Numbered from the stretch's first letter, positions 9,542-19,585 are shown. The stretch is DNA of 28,870 bases from Mesostigma viride (GCA_009746045.1 RPFO01000989.1:1-28870), one strand, 5' to 3'. The notes: a model not told the origin generated them from the sequence alone. Made by a program: numbers and translations.

Positions 9542-9715
9542 GTCACGGACTACCGGAAGCTCAATGCTATCACTGTAAAGTCCAAGTACCCCCTCCCGCG
9601 CATCGACGATATCTTCAACCGCGTCCAACCCACCTCACAAGACGGCGTTCAACACGCCCTTTGGGCATTACCAGTTTCGGGTGGCCGCGATGGGTTTGTG
9701 CAATTCCGCACGGAC
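9530..9715 (+). pseudogene. pol: RT remnant of element A, catalytic region deleted
   Basis: In frame 2 from 9530 one reads KWRLVTDYRKLN and KYPLPRIDDIFNRVQ, the conserved fingers of a gypsy RT. Then about 80 bases present in element B are missing. These would hold the first catalytic Asp (VLDCADGFWQ in B). The frame resumes as KTAF, PFGHYQFRVAAMGLCNS and then stops matching. About 1 kb corresponding to the rest of RT, including YMDD, and to all of RNase H is absent. Confidence 0.8.
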
Positions 9716-9910
9716 CGTCGGCCCGTCGCTATCTGTTCCACACCGGTCGCACGACCCAGCAGGACGACCTGTCTCCCGACTGGGAGGCCGCGCGCGAGGA
9801 CGTGCGCGCCCCCGGGGAAAGGGAGGGGTCCCGGTCACGAGTGCCACTCAGCCACGTGGTACCGGCTCAGGGAATTTTTCACCTGCAGCGGAACCACGCG
9901 GGCCCCCTAC
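9716..9910 (+). other. Deletion junction and linker, element A
   Basis: This GC-rich stretch lies between the last recognisable RT residues and the first residues that match the region before the integrase of element B. It probably derives from the RNase H to integrase linker. I recognise no motif in it. Confidence 0.4.
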
Positions 9911-11078
9911 CATTTTTTCGGAGTACGTGCACCAAACCCTTGAGGAGGAGGCGGACACGTACACGATCACTTCTGTCCTGGAGACGTTGATTAGTCGGTT
10001 CACTGTCACGGAGCCCGCGGCCTTAGAGGCAATCAGGTCGCACCCCAAGCAGATGGGCAAGCTCCCGTGCAAGTTCCAGGACGGGCGACTCTATGTCATG
10101 GTGAGGCCAGACTGCTGGCGCCTGTACATCCCGGAGATATGTCGAGCGGCTCTGCTCCATGAGCTCCATGACTCTCTCGCCGGTGGCCACCAAGGGATCC
10201 ACCGCTTGCTGCCACGGGCCCGAAAGAACTTCTACTGGCCAGGCATGCGAGAGTACATTGAGACGTACGTGCGCGAGTGTCCATCATGTCAGATCATGAA
10301 GTCCCGCAATACGGGCTCACAGGCGGTCCCCCAGACCCTACCAGACCCAGTGGGCCCTTGGGATTCCTTGATGATGGATTTTGTTGGCCCCTTCCGGAAG
10401 ACCAAGAATGGCAACAGCATGATTCTGGTTTTCCTGGACCGTTTGACGCGCATGTGTCACCTGGCACCATGTCCGGCCGAGCTCACGGCCGAGGCTTGCG
10501 CTAAGCTATACCTTCACCACGTGTTCAGGTACCACGGACTCAGCCGGCAATTCATATCGGACCGAGATAAGCTGTTCACGGCCCGCTTCTGGCAGGAGTT
10601 CTTTGAATGCCTGGGCACCAAGGTGTCGCTGGGATCGACAGCATATCACAGCTCGTCCTCCCACTTGGTGGAGAGGCTGAACCGCACAGTGCAAGAGACC
10701 ATGCGCCACTACACCGACGCGGTGGGAAGCAACTGGGAAGAGTTCTTGGGTTTGGTGGAGTTCTCCCTCAATAACGCCCCCCAGGCAGCTCATGGCTTCA
10801 CACCATTCTTCCTCAACACGGGCAGGCATCCGCTCACGCCGACTGACCTTCTCACAAGCCCAGCCTTAGCTGAGAAGTCGGTCCGGCGAGACACCCTCGA
10901 AGGGGTGGAGAGGTTGCTGGTCCAGATGCGCCAGGCCCATGACAGTGCGGTCAAGGGCTACCGGGCCGCTGCAGAGCGCTACATGGCGAGGACTGCTGGC
11001 CGCCTAGATGCGCGCACCGGCCATCGAGGTGGGCGACTGGGTACTGGTGGAAGGCCCCCGCCTAGGACGTTTCTCTGA
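9911..11078 (+). pseudogene. pol: Integrase of element A, core complete
   Basis: The frame 9681-11078 is open and the matching part starts near 9911. LISRFTVTEP is shared exactly with element B. The HHCC zinc domain reads HELHDSLAGGHQGIH and then CPSCQIMK. The catalytic acidic residues are in MMDFVG (about 10376), SDRDKLF (about 10559) and LVERLNR (about 10671). Where most gypsy integrases have HPQTDGQTER, this one has HSSSSHLVER. The C terminus leaves frame near 11005, so the GPY/F-like part (VGDWVLVEG, LGRF) continues in other frames. Integrase would insert the cDNA into chromatin. The core itself is uninterrupted. Confidence 0.88.
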
Positions 11079-11098
11079 GAAGGTAGAGGGTGTCAGGG

Positions 11099-11498
11099 TG
11101 AGCTCAAGACAAAGCTCCGTCCTATGTTCCTGGGGCCACACAAGGTTCTGGAGAAGCTTGGAGATGTGATGTTCAAGGTGGACATCCCGAGCTCCTGGAA
11201 CACTTCCTCCAACTTCCATCGAGACCAGCTCAAGTTATACCACCAGAACTCCATCCAAGGTTGGCTCAACCCGCCGGCCCCTGTCGAGTACAACCCCGAG
11301 ACTGGAGAACAGGAAGACGAGGTGGCCGAGATCGTGGACCACCGGGACATCAAGCGTGGGAGAGGTAGACAGCGACAGTATCGCGTACGGTGGCGTTTTG
11401 CTCAGCATGATTACGAGGATTCGTGGCGAACCGAGAATGAGCTAGAAGGGTGTGAACGTCTGCTTCGCGAGTATAAGGCCCAGCATGCCCTCCACTAG
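11099..11498 (+). pseudogene. pol: Integrase tail and chromodomain of element A
   Basis: In frame 3 this gives LRPMFLGPHKVLEKLGD, then FHRDQLKLYHQ, then a chromodomain with EVAEIVDHRDIKR, YRVRW and SWRTENELEG, ending at TAG. This collinear match to element B defines the lineage as a chromovirus. Chromodomains bind histone marks and steer integration. This part is separated from the integrase core by frameshifts at about 11005 and 11085. Confidence 0.85.
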
Positions 11499-11694
11499 GC
11501 TACCGCGAAGGTAGTAGTGGTGGGGGCGCTATGACAACGGGCTTGATCACGTGTAGCCAGGATGCCGCGAAGGCACTTGTGTTATTCACGTCGATGTGTA
11601 CGCACCATCGTGGTAATTGGGTATAAGAGCCTAGTATCAAGTGTACCCCTTTTTCACACTCACACGCCTTAAGTCGAGTGTGCGATGATCGCAG

Positions 11695-13063
11695 ATGCTT
11701 CCACAGCAGCCCGACAGCGAGGAGCCAGAGATATCGTTGTTCGCTGACAACGTTGACTTGCGGATGGACATGGACATGAACGTCCCGCAGCCATTGGCGG
11801 AGCCTAAGACTCCTGACCAACGCCAGGTGCAAACAGGGCCGACTCGGCGAACGGGCGGTTCTGTCACACCTGCGGTGACACCGATCCAACAACGGGACGG
11901 TGATGCCGTGCGAACCATTCGGAGCCAGGGAACGGGGGGAATGACGGTTCTTGTCGGGACGGGACCGACCCGCAGAACGGGCGGCTCGACCGACCTGACT
12001 AAGCTCGATTCCGAGGATATTGAGCGCAACCGGAAACGGCCCCAAGTGGAACCGGATGCCCAGCGAGAAGTTAGACGTCGCGCATGTACGAACGAGGTGT
12101 CGGCGGGCAGCGTCTCCGCGGATTCCCAGAGTTCGCGCCGAGAAGCGCGCACTTACTCCGAGCGGGTGGCCTGCGTGGAGACGTCCCGCGCTCATATACC
12201 AGAGAGGCGTGGCCCGATACCAGCGGTGGGCTTTATATCTCCCGCGCAGGGGTCTTTGATCGTACAGGCGGTGGCTCGACCGGCGCCATGGACGGTGGGC
12301 GCTTACGTCAGCGCGTTTCCCGGCCCACAACGAGTACGCCCCTTACGTGAGTTTCGGGGTGTTCCCGTCTACATTGAACTCCCACCACCGCCGTTCGTGG
12401 CCGTCGACAGCGCGGACTATCATCGACCGCAACCGCTGCACTTTGAGGCAGGAACTCATGCGTATGTGGAGCGAGGCTCCATGCGCGAGCTAGTCTGCTT
12501 CGACTTGCACCCAGGGAGGGCGGCCCCGCGACCCCAGGACTGCCTAGAATCGACGCCAGAGGGTTCTGGTACGCGTTACGGCCCCAAGCGGGAGCTGCCA
12601 AAATACATGGTAGATGGTAAACCTCGAAAGGTTGACTGTCCCAAGTATGCTCCGTGCGAGGGAGAGGCATTCCTCGACTGCATGGGTTGTGCCCAACTTT
12701 GTGAGGGCTCCGGGCTTTCGCTTCAACGCTCTCCAGGTGCGCGTCGTAGTGTTGACCATGGCGGGGGGTTTCTTTGCGGAGCATGGATGTGGGGTTATTG
12801 ATTGGAACGCGGGCACAATCATGTTCACGCACCCGCAATACCTGGCCGCATTCATGTCGTACTGGCCCACCGGGACGTGGGTAGACCTCGCTCAAACGCG
12901 CACCAACGTGAACGAATACCAGCTCGCATACAATGCGGATCACCTCGCTAACCCCGGGAAGATCCTCGAGGAAATTGGTGAGCAGGGTCGCCAGGTACTC
13001 CACGAGTATCGTCAACGGAAGGCGCGGTCGGGAGGGGTGGGCCCCAGCATTGGAGGAATGTGA
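11695..13063 (+). pseudogene. ORF3 of element A, extra gene after pol, one frameshift
   Basis: The ATG at 11695 opens a frame of 368 codons. Homology to element B ORF3 moves from frame 1 to frame 2 at about 12688, and frame 2 continues to the TGA at 13063. The N-terminal half is charged and disordered, with a twice-repeated GPTRRTGGS. The C-terminal domain matches B: LPKYMV with LPRIMW, YAPCEGE with YMPRSGE, and CGVIDWNAG with CGFIDWARL, each followed by HPQYLAAF or RHQYLWAF. I see no signal peptide or transmembrane segment, so it does not look like an envelope gene. Function unknown. Conservation between two diverged copies suggests a real element protein. Confidence 0.7.
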
Positions 13064-13383
13064 GGGTTGCGACCTCCTCATGGATGGATTGCAACGGGAT
13101 GGCGACAGCATCCCATCGGCTACCAAGGAATTGTCCTTGTGTGGCAACGCCAGGGAGAATTGGCTTTACTAACCCGCTGGCGAACAGGGGTTGGGACATA
13201 GTATCCCCATGGCCGCTTTTGTACTATTGTTCTCTATAGCTGACTGCCCAGCCTGGGCAATTGTCGCTTTTGTGTGTTGCTTGTTTTGCTTGCAAGAGCT
13301 TCTTTTTTTTTCTTGTTTGTTTGTTTGTGTTAATTGTCTTGTTGCGTGCGCCCCAAGCCTGGACGATATAGCTATCGTCCCGT
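13064..13383 (+). other. 3' untranslated part of element A, no gene seen
   Basis: Between ORF3 and the polypurine tract there is no supported frame. A T-rich run with TTTG repeats lies around 13300-13335. Confidence 0.5.
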
Positions 13384-13397
13384 GGGGAAGGGAGGAG
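13384..13397 (+). promoter_or_regulatory. Polypurine tract of element A
   Basis: GGGGAAGGGAGGAG directly abuts the LTR start TGTTACGG. This is the expected plus-strand primer site. Confidence 0.85.
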
Positions 13398-13430
13398 TGT
13401 TACGGCCCAGACCTTTGTATGGGCGTAACA
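13398..13430. repeat. Hairpin at the start of LTR A mimicking both LTR ends
   Basis: The first 33 bases run TGTTACGGCCCA, a 10-base loop, then TGGGCGTAACA. The arms are complementary except for one missing C. The hairpin thus carries TGTTACG and CGTAACA, the two ends that integrase recognises, within 33 bp. Confidence 0.7.
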
Positions 13431-13438
13431 ATGCCTTC

Positions 13439-13444
13439 AATAAA
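13439..13444 (+). promoter_or_regulatory. AATAAA polyadenylation-type signal in LTR A
   Basis: AATAAA lies 41 bases into the LTR. It is suitably placed to help end element transcripts, but a hexamer alone is weak evidence. Confidence 0.3.
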
Positions 13445-14064
13445 TAAGTCGAAAGTCATTTGTTATTCGTTTGGGACTTTTGATAGCTCGCTTTCATAGT
13501 CCGCCGGACTATAGGACTCAATTCGGGACTTATTTGGGAATTTGTCCTAAGTTCGGGACTTTGTGTGTTCATTTGGTACTTTGTGTGTTCCGGACCAGTT
13601 AATTTGGGCCTAGCCAGAAGTACGAGATCTTCTAGGGGCCGGGCCGGCTCTAGACGTCAGACAGAACCTATTGGGGCTTGACGGCAGTATCTGGAAGATC
13701 GGCGCGCATGTCGGCGCGCCTGCACACCAACTTGCCAGCTTGGTAGCGCAGCTAGGTGAAATTGGTCTGTGGACGATGGGCTCTCTCTCTTTGGTTTGAT
13801 GATTAATGAAACGAGTGTTGACGACTCTCTCAGACCAAGGGGCACTAATCCGGATGTCATTTGCCTCATGACATGCCGTGTTACATAGCTAGATTAATTA
13901 ATCATGCTATAAGGCCTAGCTGAGGATAAACCGCTGCTCAGTTAGTCAATTTACTGCGATCTTTGCTTGCTATCGCGGTACGCGGATGCGCGGCTATGCC
14001 GGCTTATTAAACTGCACCTTATACTAGATTAGATCTTTCGCACCGTCCGGCTCGGGACGTAACA

Positions 14065-14740
14065 GTCTCCTTGATCATACATGTATACATATCGATTTCT
14101 GGCTTGCGCTGGCCGGTTGTCTCCTTGATATTGACGTCGATCTTGGGAAGACGTGCACAGTCTGTATCTTAACTTGGGGAATTCAGTGCTTCCTGGCCCC
14201 CCAATAACGGGGACACGAGACTAATTCATTAATTTATATTTTAGTGTAATCCGTACATAGTCAAGGAGGAAACATGGAAAATCAAAGTACGGTTCAATTG
14301 GAGCGCAATATTGATAAATGTTGTGCACTAAGCACCAGTCATCACGAACATAACAAACATAAAGCTTTCATCTAAAAACGATGGCAAGACGTACAAATCA
14401 ACATACTACGTATACGAATAGTTTCTCTCTTGATAAGAAGATGAAAGTCGGTTGGCCATGGGGTACACAACTAATTGCAAACGCATACGTCAAGGCAAAC
14501 CCTCCCATGCCTGCTTTTTTCCAAAACACAACATGGCCATGACATAACTCTTGGTCCTCACAAAGTCTAGCTACACCAATATGGATCAAGCACAAATGAG
14601 CGACATGGTATTCTGGCCAGAATTATTACCGTGATTCACAATTAATTGCTCTGACAATGTCCCTTCATTCATTGGCCCAAGCTAACACCATAAAGAAAAG
14701 CTAGCTGCTATGGCACAGCTGGATGTGGAGTTGGTAAACT
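14065..14740. other. Intergenic stretch, no gene seen
   Basis: A/T-rich sequence after element A. GTCTCCTTGAT occurs twice (14065 and about 14117). Short minus-strand frames such as 14398-14595 have no recognisable content. Confidence 0.45.
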
Positions 14741-15723
14741 CTAGGCAGATGCGAAGTTCAGGACAGGAGTAACTGGGAACCCAATCGCATCAAAATATCG
14801 CTCCTCCGTCGGGGACAACGTGACGGGGGAGTCCCACAACCTGGGCGGGTTGTGCAGGTCAATGTTGCCACTGAGTGACTCATGCGGCTTCTTCACGCAG
14901 GCGGGGCAGAAAAAGACAAGCTGTCGGCGTTGCGCACCGTGCTCATCAGTGACATCCACCCCAATGGACGGCTAAACGTGCTTGCGGACATGCTGATGCG
15001 AGCACCGGTAGCTAGACGATGCCCTTCCTTGATCTACTAAGTGCCCCTTCCACCACATTTCAGAGGCACCCCCTCAATCTCGCGCAGCCTCCAGACCTTG
15101 GTGGGGTCGTTTTCACGTATGCCAGACCGCTTCTGCATGCATGACATCACGATGAATTGCAGGGCACACAATATTGATAATATAAAATAATAGATCAAGG
15201 TAGGACACATACGAATAAAGAGCAAAATGTAAACAATATGCTGCATTACAGACCTACAAAAATTAAGCGCATGAAGCTGAGACGGTTTTATATGTAAATA
15301 GGAACTGGAATGACAACTGACTGACCATACAAAATATAATGGGCGATGAAGATAGAGCTACTGTAGGTTAAGACAACAGCCTGTGAAACCCACCATTCCA
15401 GCCAGGTCATGGGCGATAACAAAGGGGCTGCAGCCGATCACATAGCAAGGCTTCCCCAAGGCTTCCCCTGGTATGCACCTGACAGTGCGGGGGGATGCCC
15501 ACCTACGGGCGGTCGTTGGAGCAAACACGCGGTGTTGTGCAGTGGCCGGAGGCGTGTCTTCCTCGACGCGGCCTGTGGAGGCAGAAGGTGCCGACTTCCT
15601 CTTGGGTGCAGCACACCTGTCGTTGAGCCCAGCGGCAAGAAGACTTGCGCTGCTTGAAGCTGAAGCGCTTAGAGATGCTCGCTGTCGGCTTTGCGTCTGC
15701 CTGCCGGGAAGGGCCGGCTTCAT
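14741..15723 (-). pseudogene. Weak minus-strand gene candidate, possibly spliced and broken
   Basis: Three coding-like blocks lie on the minus strand. Block 1 (15723-15358) starts MKPALPGRQTQSRQ, is Ser/Ala-rich, and then has RCIPGEALGKPCYVIGC and FVIAHDLAG. Block 2 (about 15137-15037) reads KRSGIRENDP, WRLREIEGVPLKCGGRGT. Block 3 (14959-14741) reads LVFFCPACVKKPHE and ends in TAG. A GTGGGT donor after HDLAGM and a TGCAG acceptor before block 2 would join blocks 1 and 2 in phase. An in-frame TAG and a frame change separate blocks 2 and 3. Paired Cys and His residues suggest a small zinc-binding protein. I do not recognise the family. It may be a decayed host gene or a fragment of an unknown transposon. 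Confidence 0.25.
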
Positions 15724-16226
15724 AGGAGAGACCGTGAGGTCGATGGTAATGCGGTTAGATTATGTGGTGGAAGGGCACCAAAAGGGAAGAACGAACGCAA
15801 TTTATACCCACCTAAACGCCAAATATCTGTAGGCCAACCGTCATTGCGACCTGTCATTTGTCAGAGTAAGGTATCGCGGACTTGTCCCAGAAATGACACC
15901 ACGCCAAAAAGAACGTCAACCGACTCCTGACACCATTGAAAACCATGTATTGTAAGAGTTGCACTAGACCGGACAACAAATAACACCACGGCAAATTTTG
16001 CTCCGAAATGCAAAAGCGCAGTGACACGTGCGTACGTATCCACACAAGTTGCCGATGATTTCGCGAAATTAATGTCGGGAACGTACCTATATGAGACCTT
16101 ATAACAGCACCGCGAAAAATTGCCGCCCGCCATGTCGATCAGCACCAGCTACAGTGTACATACTGTAGTGTGTAGCTTGTGTCACTGGACCCGAGTGGGA
16201 CCAGCGCTATAGTGGTCACGAGGGCC
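15724..16226. other. Intergenic stretch, no clear gene
   Basis: A minus-strand frame (16133-15861, starting MAGGNFSRCCYKVSYRY) has no family features I recognise. A TTTCGCGAAA palindrome lies near 16060. Nothing else is supported. Confidence 0.4.
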
Positions 16227-16270
16227 GACTTGTAGTCACGAGGGCCGCATGGCCCGAGTGGCTACAAGTC
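16227..16270. repeat. 44-bp imperfect palindrome upstream of the TTG tract
   Basis: The arms 16227-16246 and 16251-16270 pair with few mismatches around a GCAT loop: GACTTGTAG at the left pairs with CTACAAGTC at the right, and GGGCC pairs with GGCCC. A short direct repeat, GTCACGAGGGCCG, overlaps its left side (16215 and 16235). Confidence 0.75.
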
Positions 16271-16304
16271 GTCCCGAGTGCCGTGGACAAGTACTTCTGG
16301 TCAC

Positions 16305-17311
<1,007 letters not shown>

Positions 17312-17354
17312 CATCCCAAGGCAACAATACTGTAGCAGGATAGAGTGATCAACG

Positions 17355-17900
17355 TGTGACAGTCCGCCGCTGGAAGCGGACAAAATGGACAAGTATTTTT
17401 AGAGTTAGCTGGTGCCGATCGGAGGGGACCGGCCCGGTCACTGTCCGTTTGGTGTGGTAGAAGTATAGTCGTGGCACACTATTTTGTACAGTTCTGAGCC
17501 GACCCAGAGTCGTCAGATATTTTGTGTGTGTGTCAAACGACCCTAAGTGTGTGATCTATGTTTGTTCAGGGCCGGTTGGCCCGGTGTCTGTTCGTGTGGT
17601 CAAGAGACAAGTTGTAGCGCGTGGCGGCGATGCACGCCACGCGGTTGTCAAAGTATATGGATGGGGAAGGTGGCCCAACCTTCCCACGCGTTCATGCTTC
17701 CTGAGCCTGCGTCATCCATTTAGTTCTTCCCCCTCTTGTCCCGATTGTAGTTGGCCCCGGACCCGTTTATTATTAATGAAATAACGACGTTGGCACGCGA
17801 GATTTCCAAGTTGCAACCCATTGTCCAACGGGTTAAAGATTCTTTCCTGATACCTTGATCAGGACCCGGCCCGGGTCTGATCACAGGTCCGGACGTAACA
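17355..17900 (+). repeat. 5' LTR of element B (start uncertain)
   Basis: The right end is supported by GGACGTAACA (17891-17900), identical to the last ten bases of LTR A, and by the primer-site-like TGGACTCGG that follows. The left end is a guess: TGTGACAGTCC at 17355 resembles the expected inverted end TGTTACGTCC and is followed by a hairpin (GTCCGC/GCGGAC, about 17361-17381), as in LTR A. The partner LTR is outside the window, so the start cannot be confirmed. Confidence 0.55.
17857..17882. repeat. Palindrome near the end of LTR B
   Basis: GATCAGGACCC and GGGTCTGATC flank a short GGCCC centre and pair with one bulge. It lies 18 bases before the LTR end, so it could fold in the U5 part of the RNA. 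Confidence 0.6.
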
Positions 17901-17901
17901 T

Positions 17902-17919
17902 TGGACTCGGAGGAGCGCC
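17902..17919 (+). promoter_or_regulatory. Candidate primer-binding site of element B
   Basis: TGGACTCGGAGGAGCGCC starts one base after the LTR. It begins with TGG, complementary to the CCA end of a tRNA. I cannot name the tRNA from sequence alone. Confidence 0.5.
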
Positions 17920-18075
17920 CGTGCTGGACTGCACAGGGCTGCAACGGCCAAACGCGCCGCATTGAAGTCATTATTTCATTATTCAATATTCGGTCGTCAG
18001 CCGAACTGCCGAAGTCAACGAATCGGGCAAGCTACAAGGTACGCCTAGCCCACTGAGTTGGATCCCAAGTGCTGC

Positions 18076-18101
18076 TTCCTAGAGAGGATTCCTAGAGAGG
18101 A
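18076..18101. repeat. Two tandem copies of a 13-bp unit
   Basis: TTCCTAGAGAGGA is repeated twice without a gap in the leader of element B. Confidence 0.85.
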
Positions 18102-18213
18102 CACCGGATACTCAGTAAAATTTGGCAGATCGAAGCCTTGCAAGCTTCTGTCTTAATACTTAGTGCTAACGTAGTAAATCGAAATCAGATCGCCCCGTTT
18201 TTGGAATCTTGTT

Positions 18214-18359
18214 ACGAATCTTTTTGCAGTTTTTCCCTTCACGAACCTTTTTGCAGTCTTTTAACGAACCCTTTTTGCAGTCTTTTGACGAACCTTTTTG
18301 CAGTCTTTTGACGAACCTTTTTGCAAGTCTTTTAACGAATCTTTTTAGACTCTTTGCCC
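18214..18359. repeat. Six tandem copies of a 23-27-bp unit in the leader
   Basis: The unit ACGAACCTTTTTGCAGTCTT(TTA/G) starts at 18214, 18241, 18264, 18288, 18311 and 18335. The outer copies are more diverged than the central ones. The opposite strand gives a Lys-rich open frame, which I regard as a by-product of the repeat. Confidence 0.9.
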
Positions 18360-18834
18360 TGTAAAGGCGCAGCATCTGGACCCGACTTGGCAAATTCTAG
18401 TGGAAAATTGGTCGTATCACCTCGGTAGCATTACGGTTAATGGAAGGGCAGGCCCTGCCCGAAATTAGACGATTTCTTTAGGTTTTAATCGCCCTTTCCT
18501 TTCGAAAACGAATTAGCAAGTAGGGGAGACCCTTCCCTTGCTTGGCCGTAGTTGGAATCGCTCAAATTGGTGGAATATTGCTTGTTTTTGACCCAGTAAA
18601 GCGGAGAGACTTGAGTCGTCAAATTAGAACCACATTGTGTGAACTGGATTGAATTCACACATTGCTAGTGTCCCTACTGCGAGTCTAGTGCTTAGGAATA
18701 TTGTAGGAATGATGTCTTGCCCTGGCATGCGCAGTTAGGACCTGTTTGTGTGATTTTGTCTCCATTTTCACACGAGACGGCTACGAGCCAGGACGCCAAG
18801 GGTCGCCAGCATTGTTTTCTGTTTTTCGTCCATT

Positions 18835-18866
18835 GGTGAAGGGCCCAAGTGGTGAAGGGCCCAAGA
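18835..18866. repeat. Two tandem copies of a 16-bp unit
   Basis: GGTGAAGGGCCCAAGT at 18835 is followed directly by GGTGAAGGGCCCAAGA. Confidence 0.85.
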
Positions 18867-19156
18867 CGGCGACGACCCAGCCACGGCTTCAAGGAGGCCA
18901 GCATTCCCCCACTGTACAGGGGAAATGCTGCCGAAATTTCACTAAAAACAGGTGGTAATTGTGCTGTGGGTTACGGGTTAGTATCACCCCGTTAACCGAG
19001 TGGTGTGCATGCTTGCGCTGCTTGTTTGAAACAGGCCTTTGCTACTACCCCCTGAGAAAAACCTACCCACCCTGCACACGGTCCCCCTCTGGCCCTTTCA
19101 GTTACCAAGGTATGTGCTTATGATGAGTAGGCTGTCATTAGTAATATGGTATCATA

Positions 19157-19585
19157 ATGCGTGTGCCCCAATCTGCTAGCTCTTCCCAATCCTCTGCATC
19201 CAATAGTAAGAAACGAGTACCCCGTGATCTTAGTTCCATTTGGCGTCCCAGCGGTACAGGTAGTAACTACCCCTTCTATGCTGTAATCACCCCTACGTTT
19301 GCAGGCATAGTACTTAGTTGGGTTACAGCCAGTAACATAACCTCAGGGATCCCACAGTGTGAATACCCAGGTTTCCACTCATTGGATGCAGCATATGAAT
19401 ACCTTATAGATAACTTGCGTGCCCCAGAAGGACTCCATAGACGTGGGCACCCGGTCACCAACCCTACTCGCCGTGCTCGATGTACCCCTGTCATTCCGTC
19501 TCCTGAACCGTGTCCCTCTCCTGCCTTGTCACAAGTCACTAGACAAGTAGGACAATCGTCCCAGCCGTTTACGACATCTAGTTAG
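19157..19585 (+). CDS. Small protein with RNase H1-type hybrid-binding domain (viroplasmin fold)
   Basis: This 142-residue ORF starts at ATG 19157, with an in-frame TAA 15 bases upstream, so it cannot extend. Residues 1-38 are Ser-rich and basic. Residues 39-86 fit the RNase H1 N-terminal hybrid-binding domain (PF01693, Cauli_VI) without gaps: FYAV at 40-43, Gly50, Trp55 in LSW, Pro67, Tyr70, Phe73, and LDAAYEYL at the end. In RNase H1 this domain grips RNA:DNA hybrids; the same fold occurs in the caulimovirus inclusion-body protein. The two Lys residues that usually precede the conserved Phe are Pro-Gly here, so binding may differ. The C-terminal 55 residues are Pro/Ser/Arg-rich. There is no RNase H catalytic domain. 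It lies between LTR B and gag B, so it may assist reverse transcription or particle assembly. Confidence 0.7.
   Translation: MRVPQSASSSQSSASNSKKRVPRDLSSIWRPSGTGSNYPFYAVITPTFAGIVLSWVTASNITSGIPQCEYPGFHSLDAAYEYLIDNLRAPEGLHRRGHPVTNPTRRARCTPVIPSPEPCPSPALSQVTRQVGQSSQPFTTSS

Larger units (their letters stand above)
1..14064 (+). mobile_element. Element A: Ty3/gypsy chromovirus, 5' end outside window, internally deleted
   Basis: In order: leader, gag, protease, RT remnant, integrase, chromodomain, ORF3, polypurine tract and one 3' LTR. The window-start sequence does not match the 3' LTR, so the 5' LTR must lie further left. Many frameshifts and two deletions in RT/RNase H make this copy non-autonomous. 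A copia-type element is inserted at 2449-8332 with duplication of CCCGG. The order protease-RT-integrase-chromodomain is that of chromoviruses. Comparison with element B (from 17355) shows the two are diverged members of one lineage. Confidence 0.9.
13398..14064 (+). repeat. 3' LTR of element A
   Basis: This 667-bp LTR starts TGTTACGGCCC right after the polypurine tract and ends GGGACGTAACA, so its termini form the inverted repeat TGTTACG/CGTAACA. The last ten bases, GGACGTAACA, are the same as those ending the LTR of element B at 17900. No second copy is in the window, so the ends rest on these signals. The five bases following are GTCTC, the candidate target duplication. Confidence 0.85.
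17920..19156 (+). other. Long 5' leader of element B
   Basis: About 1.24 kb without a supported gene. It holds three tandem repeats (listed separately) and short frames without motifs. A three-codon upstream ORF (19147) ends in TAATG, its stop overlapping the start of the next ORF. Confidence 0.55.

Noticed and set aside
11695-13063. ORF3 as an envelope gene
   Set aside because: No signal peptide, transmembrane segment, Cys pattern or furin-like site is visible in either element's ORF3.
13191-13499. 102-codon frame running into LTR A
   Set aside because: It starts in T-rich untranslated sequence and crosses the polypurine tract and LTR start; composition explains the hydrophobic content.
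18214-18359. CRISPR array
   Set aside because: Units are contiguous, about 23 bp, with no unique spacers, and the context is a eukaryotic retrotransposon.
18166-18393. Lys-rich minus-strand frame over the leader repeats
   Set aside because: The sequence follows from the tandem repeat and changes register with each unit; there is no sign of a gene.
19147-19156. TGGTATCA as an initiator-Met primer-binding site for element B
   Set aside because: Only eight bases fit and no LTR-like end precedes it. The LTR end at 17900 shares ten terminal bases with LTR A and is the better candidate.
19157-19585. A complete RNase H1 gene
   Set aside because: Only the hybrid-binding domain is present; no acidic catalytic motifs of RNase H follow.
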